From positions 1-64,000 of the forward strand of contig JBAQPU010000009.1 of NCBI GenBank assembly GCA_049306095.1: DNA of 64,000 nucleotides. The letters run 5' to 3'. Both the position numbers and the translations under genes were made by a program. Under the pieces are notes generated by a model, which was not told the origin of the DNA, did not search any database, and saw only the letters and a list, made by a program, of their open reading frames with translations. The stretch is from UBA2336 sp049306095. GTDB taxonomy: Bacteria; Bacteroidota; Bacteroidia; Cytophagales; Cyclobacteriaceae. Below are positions 44,595-53,184 of the stretch, in pieces; position 1 is the first letter of the stretch; each line of letters begins with the position of its first letter.

Positions 44595-45398
44595 ATGTCT
44601 AAACTCAGAATTCTTTACGTAGCAAGTGAGATAAACCCATTCCTCCAAACCTCTGAAGTAGCCGATTTCGTTCGCAAGCTTCCGCAGGCCATGCAGGAAA
44701 AGGGTATGGAGATCAGGATTCTGGTTCCCCGTTTTGGAATTATTAACGAGCGCAAAAACAGGCTTCACGAAGTCGTGCGCCTTTCCGGAATTAACATTGC
44801 CGTTGGCGATGAGGAAAAACCGTTGACTATAAAGGTGGCTTCTATTCCGAACGCCAAGTTGCAGGTTTACTTTATCGACAATGAAGATTATTTCCATCGT
44901 AAGTCGGTTTTCACCGATAAGGAAAATCGTTTTTATGCCGATAACGATGAGCGCGCGATCTTCTTCTGTAAAGGTGCTATTGAAACAGTCCGCAAACTGG
45001 GCTGGGCGCCTGATGTGGTTCATTGCAACGACTGGATTACCAGCTTCATACCGTTGTACTTGAAAACCACCTACAAGAACGACCCGTTATTCAAGCAAAC
45101 AAAAACAGTTTTCACCATTTATAACAACAGCTTTAACTTCAAGTTTAAAGAAGACATCATGAGCAAGGTGAAAATGATTGACATTGAAGATAAAATGCTG
45201 GGCAATTTAAAAACGGCCGATTACGAAGGCTTTATTAAAATGGGCATTGAGTTCTCAGATGCTGTTATTACCGCAGGTGAAAACAAAAAGCTTGAAGGCC
45301 TCTTCAAGAAGATGAAGGAGAAGAAAGTTGAAACCATCGATAAAGACGAAAATTACACCGAATCATACTATAACTTATATAATGAACTTGTGGGTTAA
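44595..45398 (+). CDS. Glycogen-synthase-like protein, N-terminal domain only
   Basis: A 267-residue protein matching just the N-terminal Rossmann half of GT5 glycogen/starch synthases: LRILYVASEINPF, LPQAMQEKGMEIRILVPRFG, APDVVHCNDWITSFIPLYLK, VFTIYNNSFNFKF. True GT5 enzymes are near 480 residues and bind ADP-glucose through a KxGG motif near the N-terminus. Here that place reads QTSEV, and the whole C-terminal GT-B domain is missing. The reading frame ends naturally, so this is not a sequencing truncation. It is unlikely to make glycogen by itself. It precedes a DUF4270 gene and overlaps it by 17 bp, and it is divergent from panC, a gene order I recall in other Bacteroidota. Confidence 0.85.
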   Translation: MSKLRILYVASEINPFLQTSEVADFVRKLPQAMQEKGMEIRILVPRFGIINERKNRLHEVVRLSGINIAVGDEEKPLTIKVASIPNAKLQVYFIDNEDYFHRKSVFTDKENRFYADNDERAIFFCKGAIETVRKLGWAPDVVHCNDWITSFIPLYLKTTYKNDPLFKQTKTVFTIYNNSFNFKFKEDIMSKVKMIDIEDKMLGNLKTADYEGFIKMGIEFSDAVITAGENKKLEGLFKKMKEKKVETIDKDENYTESYYNLYNELVG

Positions 45399-46845
45399 GC
45401 GAACCGGGCAGTTTTTCATAGCTGCCCTGTTCTTGATGTCTTGTGAAGACGATTCATTTCTCTTAGGATTCAAAAATCAAAACAAAAAATTCAACGTACG
45501 ATACCAGGAATTCACCCTTCCAAGTTCGGTGATATTGATTGACTCACTCACGACAGACAATTACCTGTTTGGCGATACCTATCGATTATTGGTAGGGCAA
45601 TACATGGATCCCGCTTTTGGAACTGTTCGTTCTGAAGCCTATACTCAGTTGCAGCCATTGGTTTTTAATGCGCTTGAAGCCGGTTCCATTTATGATTCCA
45701 TTACCCTTCAGTTGCGCCTCGACTTTTATTCGTATGGTCGGGAGGGTGTAGCCCAGGAACGCATTACCGTTCATGAAATACTGGAAGACTCGCTCAGCGC
45801 TTACAAGCGGTACTATTATAACTCTACCCTTGGTTATGACGCGTTTTCTCTTGGCGAAGCAAGTTTGGATGTTAACTATGACAGCCTTAAAAAGAATTTG
45901 AGTGCCGGCACCAGTGCCGATACGCTTTTGTTCAAACTTAAACTGGACGACTCATTTGGAACCAAACTCTTTAACCTGGCACTCAACAATCCTGACTCCG
46001 CTTTTACAAAAAATAAAAAGTTCAAATACGAGATCAAAGGTTTGGTTTTTGTGCCAAGTTCTAACTCAATGATCCTGGGTATCAACCCCAACACCGGGCT
46101 GAGTAAGCTAACCTTGCATTACCACACACCAACCGATACATTAACCCGCGTTTTTCAAATTAATCCCGGAAGCGCGCTCAGTTTTAATAATATCTCTACG
46201 GCCAGGTCGGGTGATCTTGGAGGCATGAGTGAAAAATATGTGGGGTACGCACCTCCCAGCGGGTATCGCTACTTACAAAACGGATCTCCTGTAATTACAA
46301 AACTTGACATTAGTGAGTTTAATGATTTCGTTTCAGGTGCTGAGGATGGTGTGAATGACTCCATCACCAATATGGTAATTAACTCCGCTGAAATTTCAAT
46401 GGAAGTTGAAACACCTCCCATTGGAATGCCCCCTGTGAATGCCCTTGTCTTCCGGATTATGAAGATCATGGATTCAAAAGATCTTTTTATGAACAGAACC
46501 TCAGATGAAGACAGCACTGCGATGCGTGAATTTTATGTATTTGGTAATGGGTACTACTATTATCCTACAAATGACGGGCTCTCCAGCACACCCCAAACCA
46601 TCACGTTAAAGTATAACTCAACAAAGAAGAAGTATACAGGTCATATGGCCCTCTTCATGCAAAGTCTGTTTGACAAAAAGGAAGAAGATCGGAAAGCTGG
46701 TGTTCCTACCACTCATCAGATCCAGTACCTGGGTCTTGTTCCCGTTGACCCTGCTGTTGGCAAAACGGTTGAACGCTCAGTAATTAAGGGAAACAGCATT
46801 AAATTAAAAGTAGAGTATACAAGACCCATTGTGCCTAATCAATAG
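45382..46845 (+). CDS. DUF4270 family lipoprotein
   Basis: A 487-residue predicted lipoprotein. The ATG at 45382 gives a leader ending in lipobox FLMSC, followed by acidic EDD. Acidic residues just after the lipidated Cys are typical of surface-export signals in Bacteroidota. The beginning of the mature chain and YLFGDTYRLLVGQYMDPAFGTVRSEAYTQL match the DUF4270 pattern, and the rest is beta-rich. The function is unknown. The start overlaps the end of the preceding gene by 17 bp, so translation is probably coupled, and glmS begins 5 bp after its stop. Confidence 0.85.
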   Translation: MNLWVKRTGQFFIAALFLMSCEDDSFLLGFKNQNKKFNVRYQEFTLPSSVILIDSLTTDNYLFGDTYRLLVGQYMDPAFGTVRSEAYTQLQPLVFNALEAGSIYDSITLQLRLDFYSYGREGVAQERITVHEILEDSLSAYKRYYYNSTLGYDAFSLGEASLDVNYDSLKKNLSAGTSADTLLFKLKLDDSFGTKLFNLALNNPDSAFTKNKKFKYEIKGLVFVPSSNSMILGINPNTGLSKLTLHYHTPTDTLTRVFQINPGSALSFNNISTARSGDLGGMSEKYVGYAPPSGYRYLQNGSPVITKLDISEFNDFVSGAEDGVNDSITNMVINSAEISMEVETPPIGMPPVNALVFRIMKIMDSKDLFMNRTSDEDSTAMREFYVFGNGYYYYPTNDGLSSTPQTITLKYNSTKKKYTGHMALFMQSLFDKKEEDRKAGVPTTHQIQYLGLVPVDPAVGKTVERSVIKGNSIKLKVEYTRPIVPNQ

Positions 46846-46850
46846 ATAGT

Positions 46851-48686
46851 ATGTGCGGAATCGTTGCGTATGTTGGCCATCGCGATGCTCAACAGGTTAT
46901 CATCAAAGGACTGAAAAGACTGGAATACCGCGGGTATGACAGTGCCGGAATTGCCCTTCTGAATAACGGCCTTAATGTGTACAAAAAGAAAGGCAAGGTT
47001 TCTGAATTAGAAGGACACATCAACGGAATCGATTTAACAAGTCACATAGGCATCGGCCATACCCGATGGGCCACCCACGGAGAGCCCAACGATGTGAACG
47101 CTCACCCCCATTATTCCGCATCAAAAAATCTGGCCATTATTCACAATGGCATTATCGAAAATTACAGCTCACTTAAACAGGAACTGATCAATAAAGGCCA
47201 CACTTTTTCAAGTGAAACCGATACCGAAGTGCTTATTCACTTCATTGAAGATATACAGGAAAACAACAACTGCTCGTTAGAAGAAGCTGTGCGCCTTGCA
47301 CTAACGAAAGTAGTGGGCGCTTACGCGATTGTGATCATGTCGCGCGAAAATCCCGACCTGCTGATTGCCGCCCGAAAAGGAAGCCCCCTGGTTATTGGTA
47401 TTGGCAAGGACGAATTCTTCATGGCTTCAGATGCCACACCCATTATTGAATACACCAAGGAAGTCGTATACCTGAACGACCTGGAGATTGCTATTATCGA
47501 CAATGGTGAGTTAAGGGTTAAGACGGTACAAGACGCCCCTATGACTCCATACATTCAAAAACTGGAACTGGAGCTGGAGGCTATTGAAAAAGGTGGTTTT
47601 GATCATTTCATGCTGAAAGAAATTTGCGAGCAGCCCCGTTCCATCAACGACTGTTTGCGTGGCCGACTGGATTCACAATCGGGCAGACTGGTATTAGGCG
47701 GCATTCGCGAATACGTTAATAAACTTGCTAACAGCGATCGGATTATTATTGTAGCCTGTGGTACGTCATGGCACTCCGGACTCGTTGCGGAATACATGTT
47801 TGAAGAGTTCTGCCGCATACCGGTAGAAGTTGAATACGCATCGGAGTTTCGCTACCGAAACCCGATTATCCGTGAAGGAGATATTGTGATTGCCATTTCA
47901 CAATCGGGTGAAACGGCTGATACCCTGGCGGCCATTGATCTGGCAAAATCAAAAGGCGCTACCATTTTTGGAGTTTGTAACGTAGTGGGGTCATCGATTG
48001 CGCGCAATTCACATGCTGGTTCATATACACACGCAGGCCCGGAAATTGGAGTGGCCAGCACCAAGGCATTTACCGCCCAACTAACGGTGTTGAGCATGAT
48101 CTGCCTGATTGTTGCACACAAGAGAGGAACCATTACGGATCAGAAGTTTCATGAAATGCTGGTGGAGTTAGAGAACATTCCATCAAAAGTTGAGGAGGTA
48201 TTAAAACTTAATGACGAGATCAAAAAAATTGCCTTCACCTTTAAAGACGCTTCCAATTTTCTCTACCTCGGTCGTGGCTATAATTTTCCGGTAGCGCTTG
48301 AAGGTGCGCTTAAGCTGAAAGAAATTTCCTACATCCACGCAGAGGGGTATCCTGCTGCAGAGATGAAACACGGGCCTATCGCGCTCATTGATGAAGAAAT
48401 GCCGGTGGCATTCATTGCTACGCACGACAGCTCGTATGAAAAAATTGTTTCGAACATCCAGGAAGTAAAGGCCAGAAAAGGACGCGTTATCGCTGTGGTA
48501 ACAAAAGGCGATAAACTTATTCCTAACATGGCCGAATTTGTGATTGAGGTGCCGGCTGTTCAGGAGGCCCTGATGCCGATTGTTTCCGTTATTCCGCTGC
48601 AGTTGCTTTCGTATCACATTGCAGTGATGCGGGGTTGCAACGTAGATCAGCCGAGGAACCTTGCAAAATCAGTTACTGTAGAATAA
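46851..48686 (+). CDS. glmS: Glutamine-fructose-6-phosphate aminotransferase (isomerizing)
   Basis: A 611-residue enzyme making glucosamine-6-phosphate, the entry step to peptidoglycan and lipid A amino sugars. Cys2 of MCGIVAYVGHRD is the N-terminal nucleophile of the glutaminase domain (about 1-240). Two SIS isomerase domains follow (CGTSWHSGLVAEYMFEEF, SQSGETADTLAAI, LGRGYNFPVALEGALKLKEI, AEMKHGPIALI). The end NLAKSVTVE is the exact family C-terminus. It is the last gene of the group that begins at 44595 and faces the 3HCDH-like gene tail to tail with 3 bp between. Confidence 0.97.
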   Translation: MCGIVAYVGHRDAQQVIIKGLKRLEYRGYDSAGIALLNNGLNVYKKKGKVSELEGHINGIDLTSHIGIGHTRWATHGEPNDVNAHPHYSASKNLAIIHNGIIENYSSLKQELINKGHTFSSETDTEVLIHFIEDIQENNNCSLEEAVRLALTKVVGAYAIVIMSRENPDLLIAARKGSPLVIGIGKDEFFMASDATPIIEYTKEVVYLNDLEIAIIDNGELRVKTVQDAPMTPYIQKLELELEAIEKGGFDHFMLKEICEQPRSINDCLRGRLDSQSGRLVLGGIREYVNKLANSDRIIIVACGTSWHSGLVAEYMFEEFCRIPVEVEYASEFRYRNPIIREGDIVIAISQSGETADTLAAIDLAKSKGATIFGVCNVVGSSIARNSHAGSYTHAGPEIGVASTKAFTAQLTVLSMICLIVAHKRGTITDQKFHEMLVELENIPSKVEEVLKLNDEIKKIAFTFKDASNFLYLGRGYNFPVALEGALKLKEISYIHAEGYPAAEMKHGPIALIDEEMPVAFIATHDSSYEKIVSNIQEVKARKGRVIAVVTKGDKLIPNMAEFVIEVPAVQEALMPIVSVIPLQLLSYHIAVMRGCNVDQPRNLAKSVTVE

Positions 48687-48689
48687 CCC

Positions 48690-49358
48690 CTAAGTAGCTT
48701 TCAGATACTCCTTTTTTAGCAACGAACAAATCTTGTAGCGCTCATCGTGGGTGTCTTCGTACACGGCTTCAATCAATTCATACACGTGCTTCACGCCAAT
48801 GCGGTTGCACCATTCAAAGGGTCCGTACGGATAATTGGTTCCCAACTTCATGGCCAGATCAATGTCTTCGCGGGAAGCAGTTCCCTCCTGAACGGTGTAA
48901 TACGCTTCGTTAATGATCATGCAAATGATCCGGGGAGTTACCAAACCAACGCGGTCGTCAACCAATAAAAATTCAGTGCCCAGTTCCTGACAAACTTCTT
49001 TCAGGTTGCTCTCATCCTGTTGATTCAACACACTTACCTCCATCACTTCGCGTATCAGAAAGGTTGGCAATCCATTAAATCCAAAAAGCTGCGCACTGAT
49101 GTGATGATTGGCCAGGCTGGAAAGCTCTGCCAGCGAAACTTTAGCGGTATTAACGAAAACCTTCGAACCCTCTTTGTCGGCATAGATTTCGACCTGAAAA
49201 GGTTCTTCATCGATCATAAAATCAAACACCAGGTCGTTGCTTAAAACAAACCGCTCGGCTTCGCGATGATCTCGCTCAAACATATACCGATGGCCCTCTC
49301 CGAATTTTGCTTTCGTTTCTTCCAGGTTAATCGGCTCGCCAATAATCAGGATGTTCAT
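48690..49358 (-). CDS. 3-hydroxyacyl-CoA dehydrogenase family protein, C-terminal-domain type
   Basis: A 222-residue protein. The C-terminal half matches the 3HCDH helical domain (VGLVTPRIICMIINEAYYTVQEG, DIDLAMKLGTNYPYGPFEWCNRIG). The N-terminal half is only a reduced, diverged Rossmann-like segment. It starts MNILIIGEPINLEE without a proper GxGxxG. It may be an inactive or re-purposed dehydrogenase relative, and it is about 60 residues shorter than full-length enzymes. It is divergent from ridA. Confidence 0.78.
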   Translation of the reverse strand: MNILIIGEPINLEETKAKFGEGHRYMFERDHREAERFVLSNDLVFDFMIDEEPFQVEIYADKEGSKVFVNTAKVSLAELSSLANHHISAQLFGFNGLPTFLIREVMEVSVLNQQDESNLKEVCQELGTEFLLVDDRVGLVTPRIICMIINEAYYTVQEGTASREDIDLAMKLGTNYPYGPFEWCNRIGVKHVYELIEAVYEDTHDERYKICSLLKKEYLKAT

Positions 49359-49389
49359 ATCCGGTAAACTGATTCAAAATTGTTTTCCT

Positions 49390-49397
49390 TACTTTTG
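49390..49397 (+). promoter_or_regulatory. Candidate -7 box for ridA
   Basis: TACTTTTG matches TAnnTTTG, 36 bp before the ridA ATG. No TTG at the usual distance for a -33 box. Confidence 0.4.
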
Positions 49398-49433
49398 AGT
49401 AAATGCTAAGTTAGTTTTTTAAACCTCATAACC

Positions 49434-49814
49434 ATGTCAAAAAAGATAGTTTATTCAGCCGATGCCCCTGAGCCCATTGGCCCCTACAGTCAGGCAGTAC
49501 ACGTTGGCAACATGCTTTTTATCAGCGGGCAGATTGCGATTCAAAAACCTTCGGGGAACCTGATCACCGGAAACATTGCCGAAGAAACGCAGCAGGTCAT
49601 GGACAATCTGGCGGCTATCTTAAAAGCGGCTGATATGGATTTTTCAAATGTGGTAAAGAGCACCATCTTCCTGGGCAATTTCAACGATTTTGCAACGGTG
49701 AACGAAATTTATGGAAAGTGTTTTCCGCAAAATCCGCCTGCCCGCGAAACGGTTGAGGTAAGCCGTTTGCCTAAGGATGTGAATGTGGAGATCTCCTGTA
49801 TCGCTGTTAAATAG
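49434..49814 (+). CDS. ridA: RidA family enamine/imine deaminase
   Basis: A 126-residue YjgF/RidA protein that hydrolyses reactive 2-aminoacrylate-type enamines, protecting PLP enzymes. The family features are PIGPYSQAVHVGNMLFISGQI at the start, and NPPARETVEVSRLP with the catalytic Arg near residue 105. VNVEISCIAVK forms the end. It has its own promoter-like box and is followed by a repeat element shared with the 3' end of glnS. Confidence 0.95.
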   Translation: MSKKIVYSADAPEPIGPYSQAVHVGNMLFISGQIAIQKPSGNLITGNIAEETQQVMDNLAAILKAADMDFSNVVKSTIFLGNFNDFATVNEIYGKCFPQNPPARETVEVSRLPKDVNVEISCIAVK

Positions 49815-49884
49815 AATTTAGTAGTGAGTATTTAGTACTTAGTCAGTATTATCTCAGGACTAACGACTAAAGACTAATGACTAC
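49815..49884. repeat. Inverted arms of degenerate heptamers between ridA and glnS
   Basis: From the ridA stop, a left arm of TTTAGT/CTTAGT-type units (49815-49846) is followed by an unrelated centre. A right arm of three ACTAA-type heptamers (ACTAACG, ACTAAAG, ACTAATG) then runs from 49859 to about 49884. The arms are roughly complementary and could fold into an imperfect hairpin. The right arm crosses the glnS stop codon, so the last codons of glnS (Ser-Ser-His-stop) are written in repeat sequence. Confidence 0.75.
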
Positions 49885-51529
49885 TTTTCGCCCAGGTGTC
49901 TCGCAGGCCAACCGTTCGATTAAATACCATCTTTTGCTTTGTGGTGTCGGGATCCAAACAGAAATACCCTTTGCGTAAAAATTGGTACCGTTCGTGTATG
50001 GAAGAAGTCAGCAATTCCTGCTCGGCATACGCGGTTTGAACAATCAGCGAATTCGGGTTTAGCTGATCTTTAAAATCACCTTCTGCATCTGCTACATCCT
50101 CTACCTTAAAGAGCCGATCGTACAACCGAACCTCTATCGGTAGCGCGTGTAGAGCGCTTACCCAATGAAGTGTGCCCTTTACGTTGATTCCCGAAGTATC
50201 TGATCCGCTTTTACTTTCTGGAATATACGTGCATCGTAACTCACTAACTTTGCCGGATGCATCTTTAACCACCTCATCGCATTTTATGATGTACGCGCTT
50301 TTCAGGCGAACCATTTGACCGGGGGCCAATCGAAAATATTTTTTAGGAGCAACCTCCATAAAATCCTCCTGCTCAATATAGAGTTCACGACCAAATGGAA
50401 TTTGACGGTTGCCAGAGGTAGGATCTTCCGGATTATTCTCGCTTTCCAGCATTTCTGATTTTCCTTCCGGATAGTTTGTCAGAATAATTTTTACCGGATC
50501 AAACACCACCATTCTGCGCAAAGCAATTTTGTTCAGATGCTCACGAACACAAAATTCCAATAATCCAACATCAATCAGGTTCTCTCTTCTGGCCACGCCT
50601 ATCTTATCGCAAAAATCGCGGATACTCTGGGCTGTAAAACCTCTTCTCCGCACCGCACTGAGGGTAGGCATGCGGGGATCATCCCATCCGGTAACATAAT
50701 TTTCGTTTACCAATTGCAGCAACTTGCGCTTGCTCATAACGGTGTAGGTCATGTTTAACCGTGCAAACTCATATTGTTTTGACGGATAGATTTCCAGTTT
50801 TTCAATAAACCAGTTATACAAATCGCGGTGAGGAATAAATTCCAACGTACAAATGCTATGGGTAACATTTTCAATTGAATCGCTTTGACCGTGCGCAAAA
50901 TCATACATGGGGTAAATACACCACGCGTCACCCGTACGGTGATGATGCGCATGCTTAATGCGGTACATAATTGGGTCACGCATGTGCATGTTTACATGGC
51001 CCATATCAATTTTGGCACGCAGAACTTTTTCCCCATCCTTGTACTTTCCCCCTTTCATTTCTTCAAACAGCTTCACATTCTCTTCCACACTTCTGCTTCT
51101 GTACCGACTGTCTTTTCCGGGTGTTGTTGGCGTACCTTTGCCGGCAGCAATTTCTTCGCTGGTGTTATCATCTACATATGCCAGTCCTTTTTTGATCAGC
51201 GTAAGCGCAAATTCATACAACTGCTGGAAATAGTCCGATGCATACAGTTCTTCTGCCCACTTAAATCCAAGCCATTGGATGTCACTTTTGATACTTTCCA
51301 CATATTCGGTTTCTTCTGTTACCGGATTGGTATCGTCAAAACGTAAATTGGTTTTGCCACCATACTTAAGGGCCAATCCAAAATTCAAGCAAATACTTTT
51401 GGAGTGCCCCAGGTGTAAATACCCATTGGGCTCGGGCGGAAAACGGGTAACAATACTCTTATACTTCCCTTCTTTCAGGTGGTTCTCCACTATTTCTTCA
51501 AGGAAATTCAAACTTTTCTCTTCCGTCAT
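49874..51529 (-). CDS. glnS: Glutaminyl-tRNA synthetase
   Basis: A 551-residue class I aminoacyl-tRNA synthetase. The HIGH-type motif is in FPPEPNGYLHLGHSKSICLN, and the KMSKS-type motif in VMSKRKLLQLVNE. The central NVTHSICTLEFIPHRDLYNWF and the C-terminal anticodon-binding barrels are intact. The length equals the E. coli type enzyme, with no YqeY fusion. It implies direct charging of tRNA-Gln rather than the amidotransferase route. The last three residues and the stop lie inside an intergenic repeat. It is divergent from gltX. Confidence 0.96.
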   Translation of the reverse strand: MTEEKSLNFLEEIVENHLKEGKYKSIVTRFPPEPNGYLHLGHSKSICLNFGLALKYGGKTNLRFDDTNPVTEETEYVESIKSDIQWLGFKWAEELYASDYFQQLYEFALTLIKKGLAYVDDNTSEEIAAGKGTPTTPGKDSRYRSRSVEENVKLFEEMKGGKYKDGEKVLRAKIDMGHVNMHMRDPIMYRIKHAHHHRTGDAWCIYPMYDFAHGQSDSIENVTHSICTLEFIPHRDLYNWFIEKLEIYPSKQYEFARLNMTYTVMSKRKLLQLVNENYVTGWDDPRMPTLSAVRRRGFTAQSIRDFCDKIGVARRENLIDVGLLEFCVREHLNKIALRRMVVFDPVKIILTNYPEGKSEMLESENNPEDPTSGNRQIPFGRELYIEQEDFMEVAPKKYFRLAPGQMVRLKSAYIIKCDEVVKDASGKVSELRCTYIPESKSGSDTSGINVKGTLHWVSALHALPIEVRLYDRLFKVEDVADAEGDFKDQLNPNSLIVQTAYAEQELLTSSIHERYQFLRKGYFCLDPDTTKQKMVFNRTVGLRDTWAKSSH

Positions 51530-51540
51530 GATGATGTATT

Positions 51541-51627
51541 AGGGGTATATGGTATAGGGCAAACAGTAAAAGGATATAAAGGTAAAGCTTTCCATCATAC
51601 CGTATACCTTTATACCTTTATACCCCT
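51541..51627. repeat. Imperfect long hairpin with short tandem units between glnS and gltX
   Basis: AGGGGTATA (51541-51549) is exactly complementary to TATACCCCT (51619-51627). TATAAAGGTA (51575-51584) is complementary to two tandem TACCTTTATA copies (51605-51614, 51613-51622). The whole 87 bp fills the divergent glnS-gltX intergenic space, with 8-bp periodicity in the right arm. Its role is unknown: hairpin, protein site or selfish repeat. Confidence 0.75.
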
Positions 51628-51643
51628 CATTATTATCCTCTTC

Positions 51644-53179
51644 ATGAAGGACGTTCGCGTAAGATTTGCCCCCAGCCCAACCGGAGCACTCCATATTGGT
51701 GGTGTTCGCACTGCACTGTATAACTATTTATTGGCGCGCCAGCATGGCGGCACCATGATTTTACGGATTGAGGATACCGACCAGGGACGATTTGTGCCCG
51801 GTGCAGAGGAATATATTCAGCAAGCGCTGGCGTGGGCCGGTATTCAACTTGATGAAGGTGTGGGAGTGGGCGGGCCTCATGCCCCTTACAGGCAATCAGA
51901 AAGAAAACCGCTGTACGCAAAGTATGCGCTTCAATTAATTCAGCAAGGTCATGCCTATTATGCATTTGATACTGAGCAGGAGCTTGAGAACATGCGTGAT
52001 CAACTGAAAAAAGAAGGTAACGACAATCAACAGTACGGAAGCGCTTCAAGACTGCTGATGCGGAACTCGCTTACCCTGGCTGAAGAAGAGGTGAAGGAAT
52101 TATTGCAGGCCAATACTCCCTATGTAATCCGGCTCAAGGTTCCTCAAAACGAAGAAATAAAAGTGGTTGACTTAATTCGTGGAGAGGTTGTGGTGCATTC
52201 ATCGAAAATCGATGATAAAGTATTAATGAAATCGGATGGGATGCCTACTTACCATTTAGCTAATGTCGTGGACGATTACCTGATGAAAATTTCACACGTC
52301 ATCCGTGGTGAAGAGTGGCTGCCATCGGCCCCCTTGCATGTATTGCTTTACCAATACCTGGGATGGCAGAAAGATATGCCACAGTTTGCACACCTCCCGC
52401 TGCTGTTAAAACCCGATGGCAACGGAAAGCTGAGCAAACGCGCTGCCGACCAAATGGGCTTTCCCATTTTTCCGCTAACATGGACCGATCCAGAAACAAA
52501 AGAAGTAGCCAACGGGTTTAAAGAAACTGGCTACCTGCCGGAAGCCCTTATTAATTTTCTTGCCTTTCTCGGATGGAATCCCGGAACTACACAGGAAATT
52601 TTTTCCATGGACGAACTGATTCGCTCTTTTTCAATTGAACGGATTGGGAAAGCTGGCGCCAAGTTTGACATCCACAAAGCGCAGTGGTTCAACCAGCAGT
52701 ATTTACGCAGGAAGTCGGATGAAGAACTTTCCGGTTATCTGTTAGATTCATTGGCTTCCGAAAAGATTCCCTGTTCAAAAGAGAAAGCGGTAAAAATTTG
52801 TTCCATTATGAAAGAGCGGATCACCTTCCCGAAAGATTTATGGGAACAGGGCAGGTTCTTCTTTATTTCACCCACTTCTTTTGACGAGTCGGTAACGAGC
52901 AAAAAATGGAACGATGATGTAGTGAAGGTGCTAACGGCTTATAAAGATGCCTTACAAAACCTGACTGCCCTTGACGCAACAAATGCGAAGGCGACATTGG
53001 AAACAGTGGCCGGGAACCTGGGCATTCAAACAGGAAAAATCATGCAGGCTTTTCGTGTTTCCATTACCGGTAACGGATCGGGACCCGATCTGATGATCAC
53101 GATGGAGATTCTTGGAAGAGATGAAGTTATCAATAGGATTGGCTATGCATTACAAACAATAAAGGTTAACGTTGCCTAA
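51644..53179 (+). CDS. gltX: Glutamyl-tRNA synthetase
   Basis: A 511-residue class I synthetase. The ATG at 51644 gives the standard start MKDVRVRFAPSPTGALHIGG, with HIGH as HIGG. The KMSKS loop is in KLSKRAADQMGFP. The catalytic and anticodon-binding domains are complete (LINFLAFLGWNPG, then KFDIHKAQWFNQQYL). The open frame upstream to 51479 would cross the repeat and the glnS start, so it is rejected. The small basic protein gene starts 5 bp after the stop. Confidence 0.97.
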   Translation: MKDVRVRFAPSPTGALHIGGVRTALYNYLLARQHGGTMILRIEDTDQGRFVPGAEEYIQQALAWAGIQLDEGVGVGGPHAPYRQSERKPLYAKYALQLIQQGHAYYAFDTEQELENMRDQLKKEGNDNQQYGSASRLLMRNSLTLAEEEVKELLQANTPYVIRLKVPQNEEIKVVDLIRGEVVVHSSKIDDKVLMKSDGMPTYHLANVVDDYLMKISHVIRGEEWLPSAPLHVLLYQYLGWQKDMPQFAHLPLLLKPDGNGKLSKRAADQMGFPIFPLTWTDPETKEVANGFKETGYLPEALINFLAFLGWNPGTTQEIFSMDELIRSFSIERIGKAGAKFDIHKAQWFNQQYLRRKSDEELSGYLLDSLASEKIPCSKEKAVKICSIMKERITFPKDLWEQGRFFFISPTSFDESVTSKKWNDDVVKVLTAYKDALQNLTALDATNAKATLETVAGNLGIQTGKIMQAFRVSITGNGSGPDLMITMEILGRDEVINRIGYALQTIKVNVA

Positions 53180-53184
53180 ACGCC

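Noticed and set aside
51479..51643. Upstream extension of gltX by 55 codons
   Set aside because: It would run through the glnS start and the intergenic repeat, and has no family similarity. The ATG at 51644 gives the standard start.
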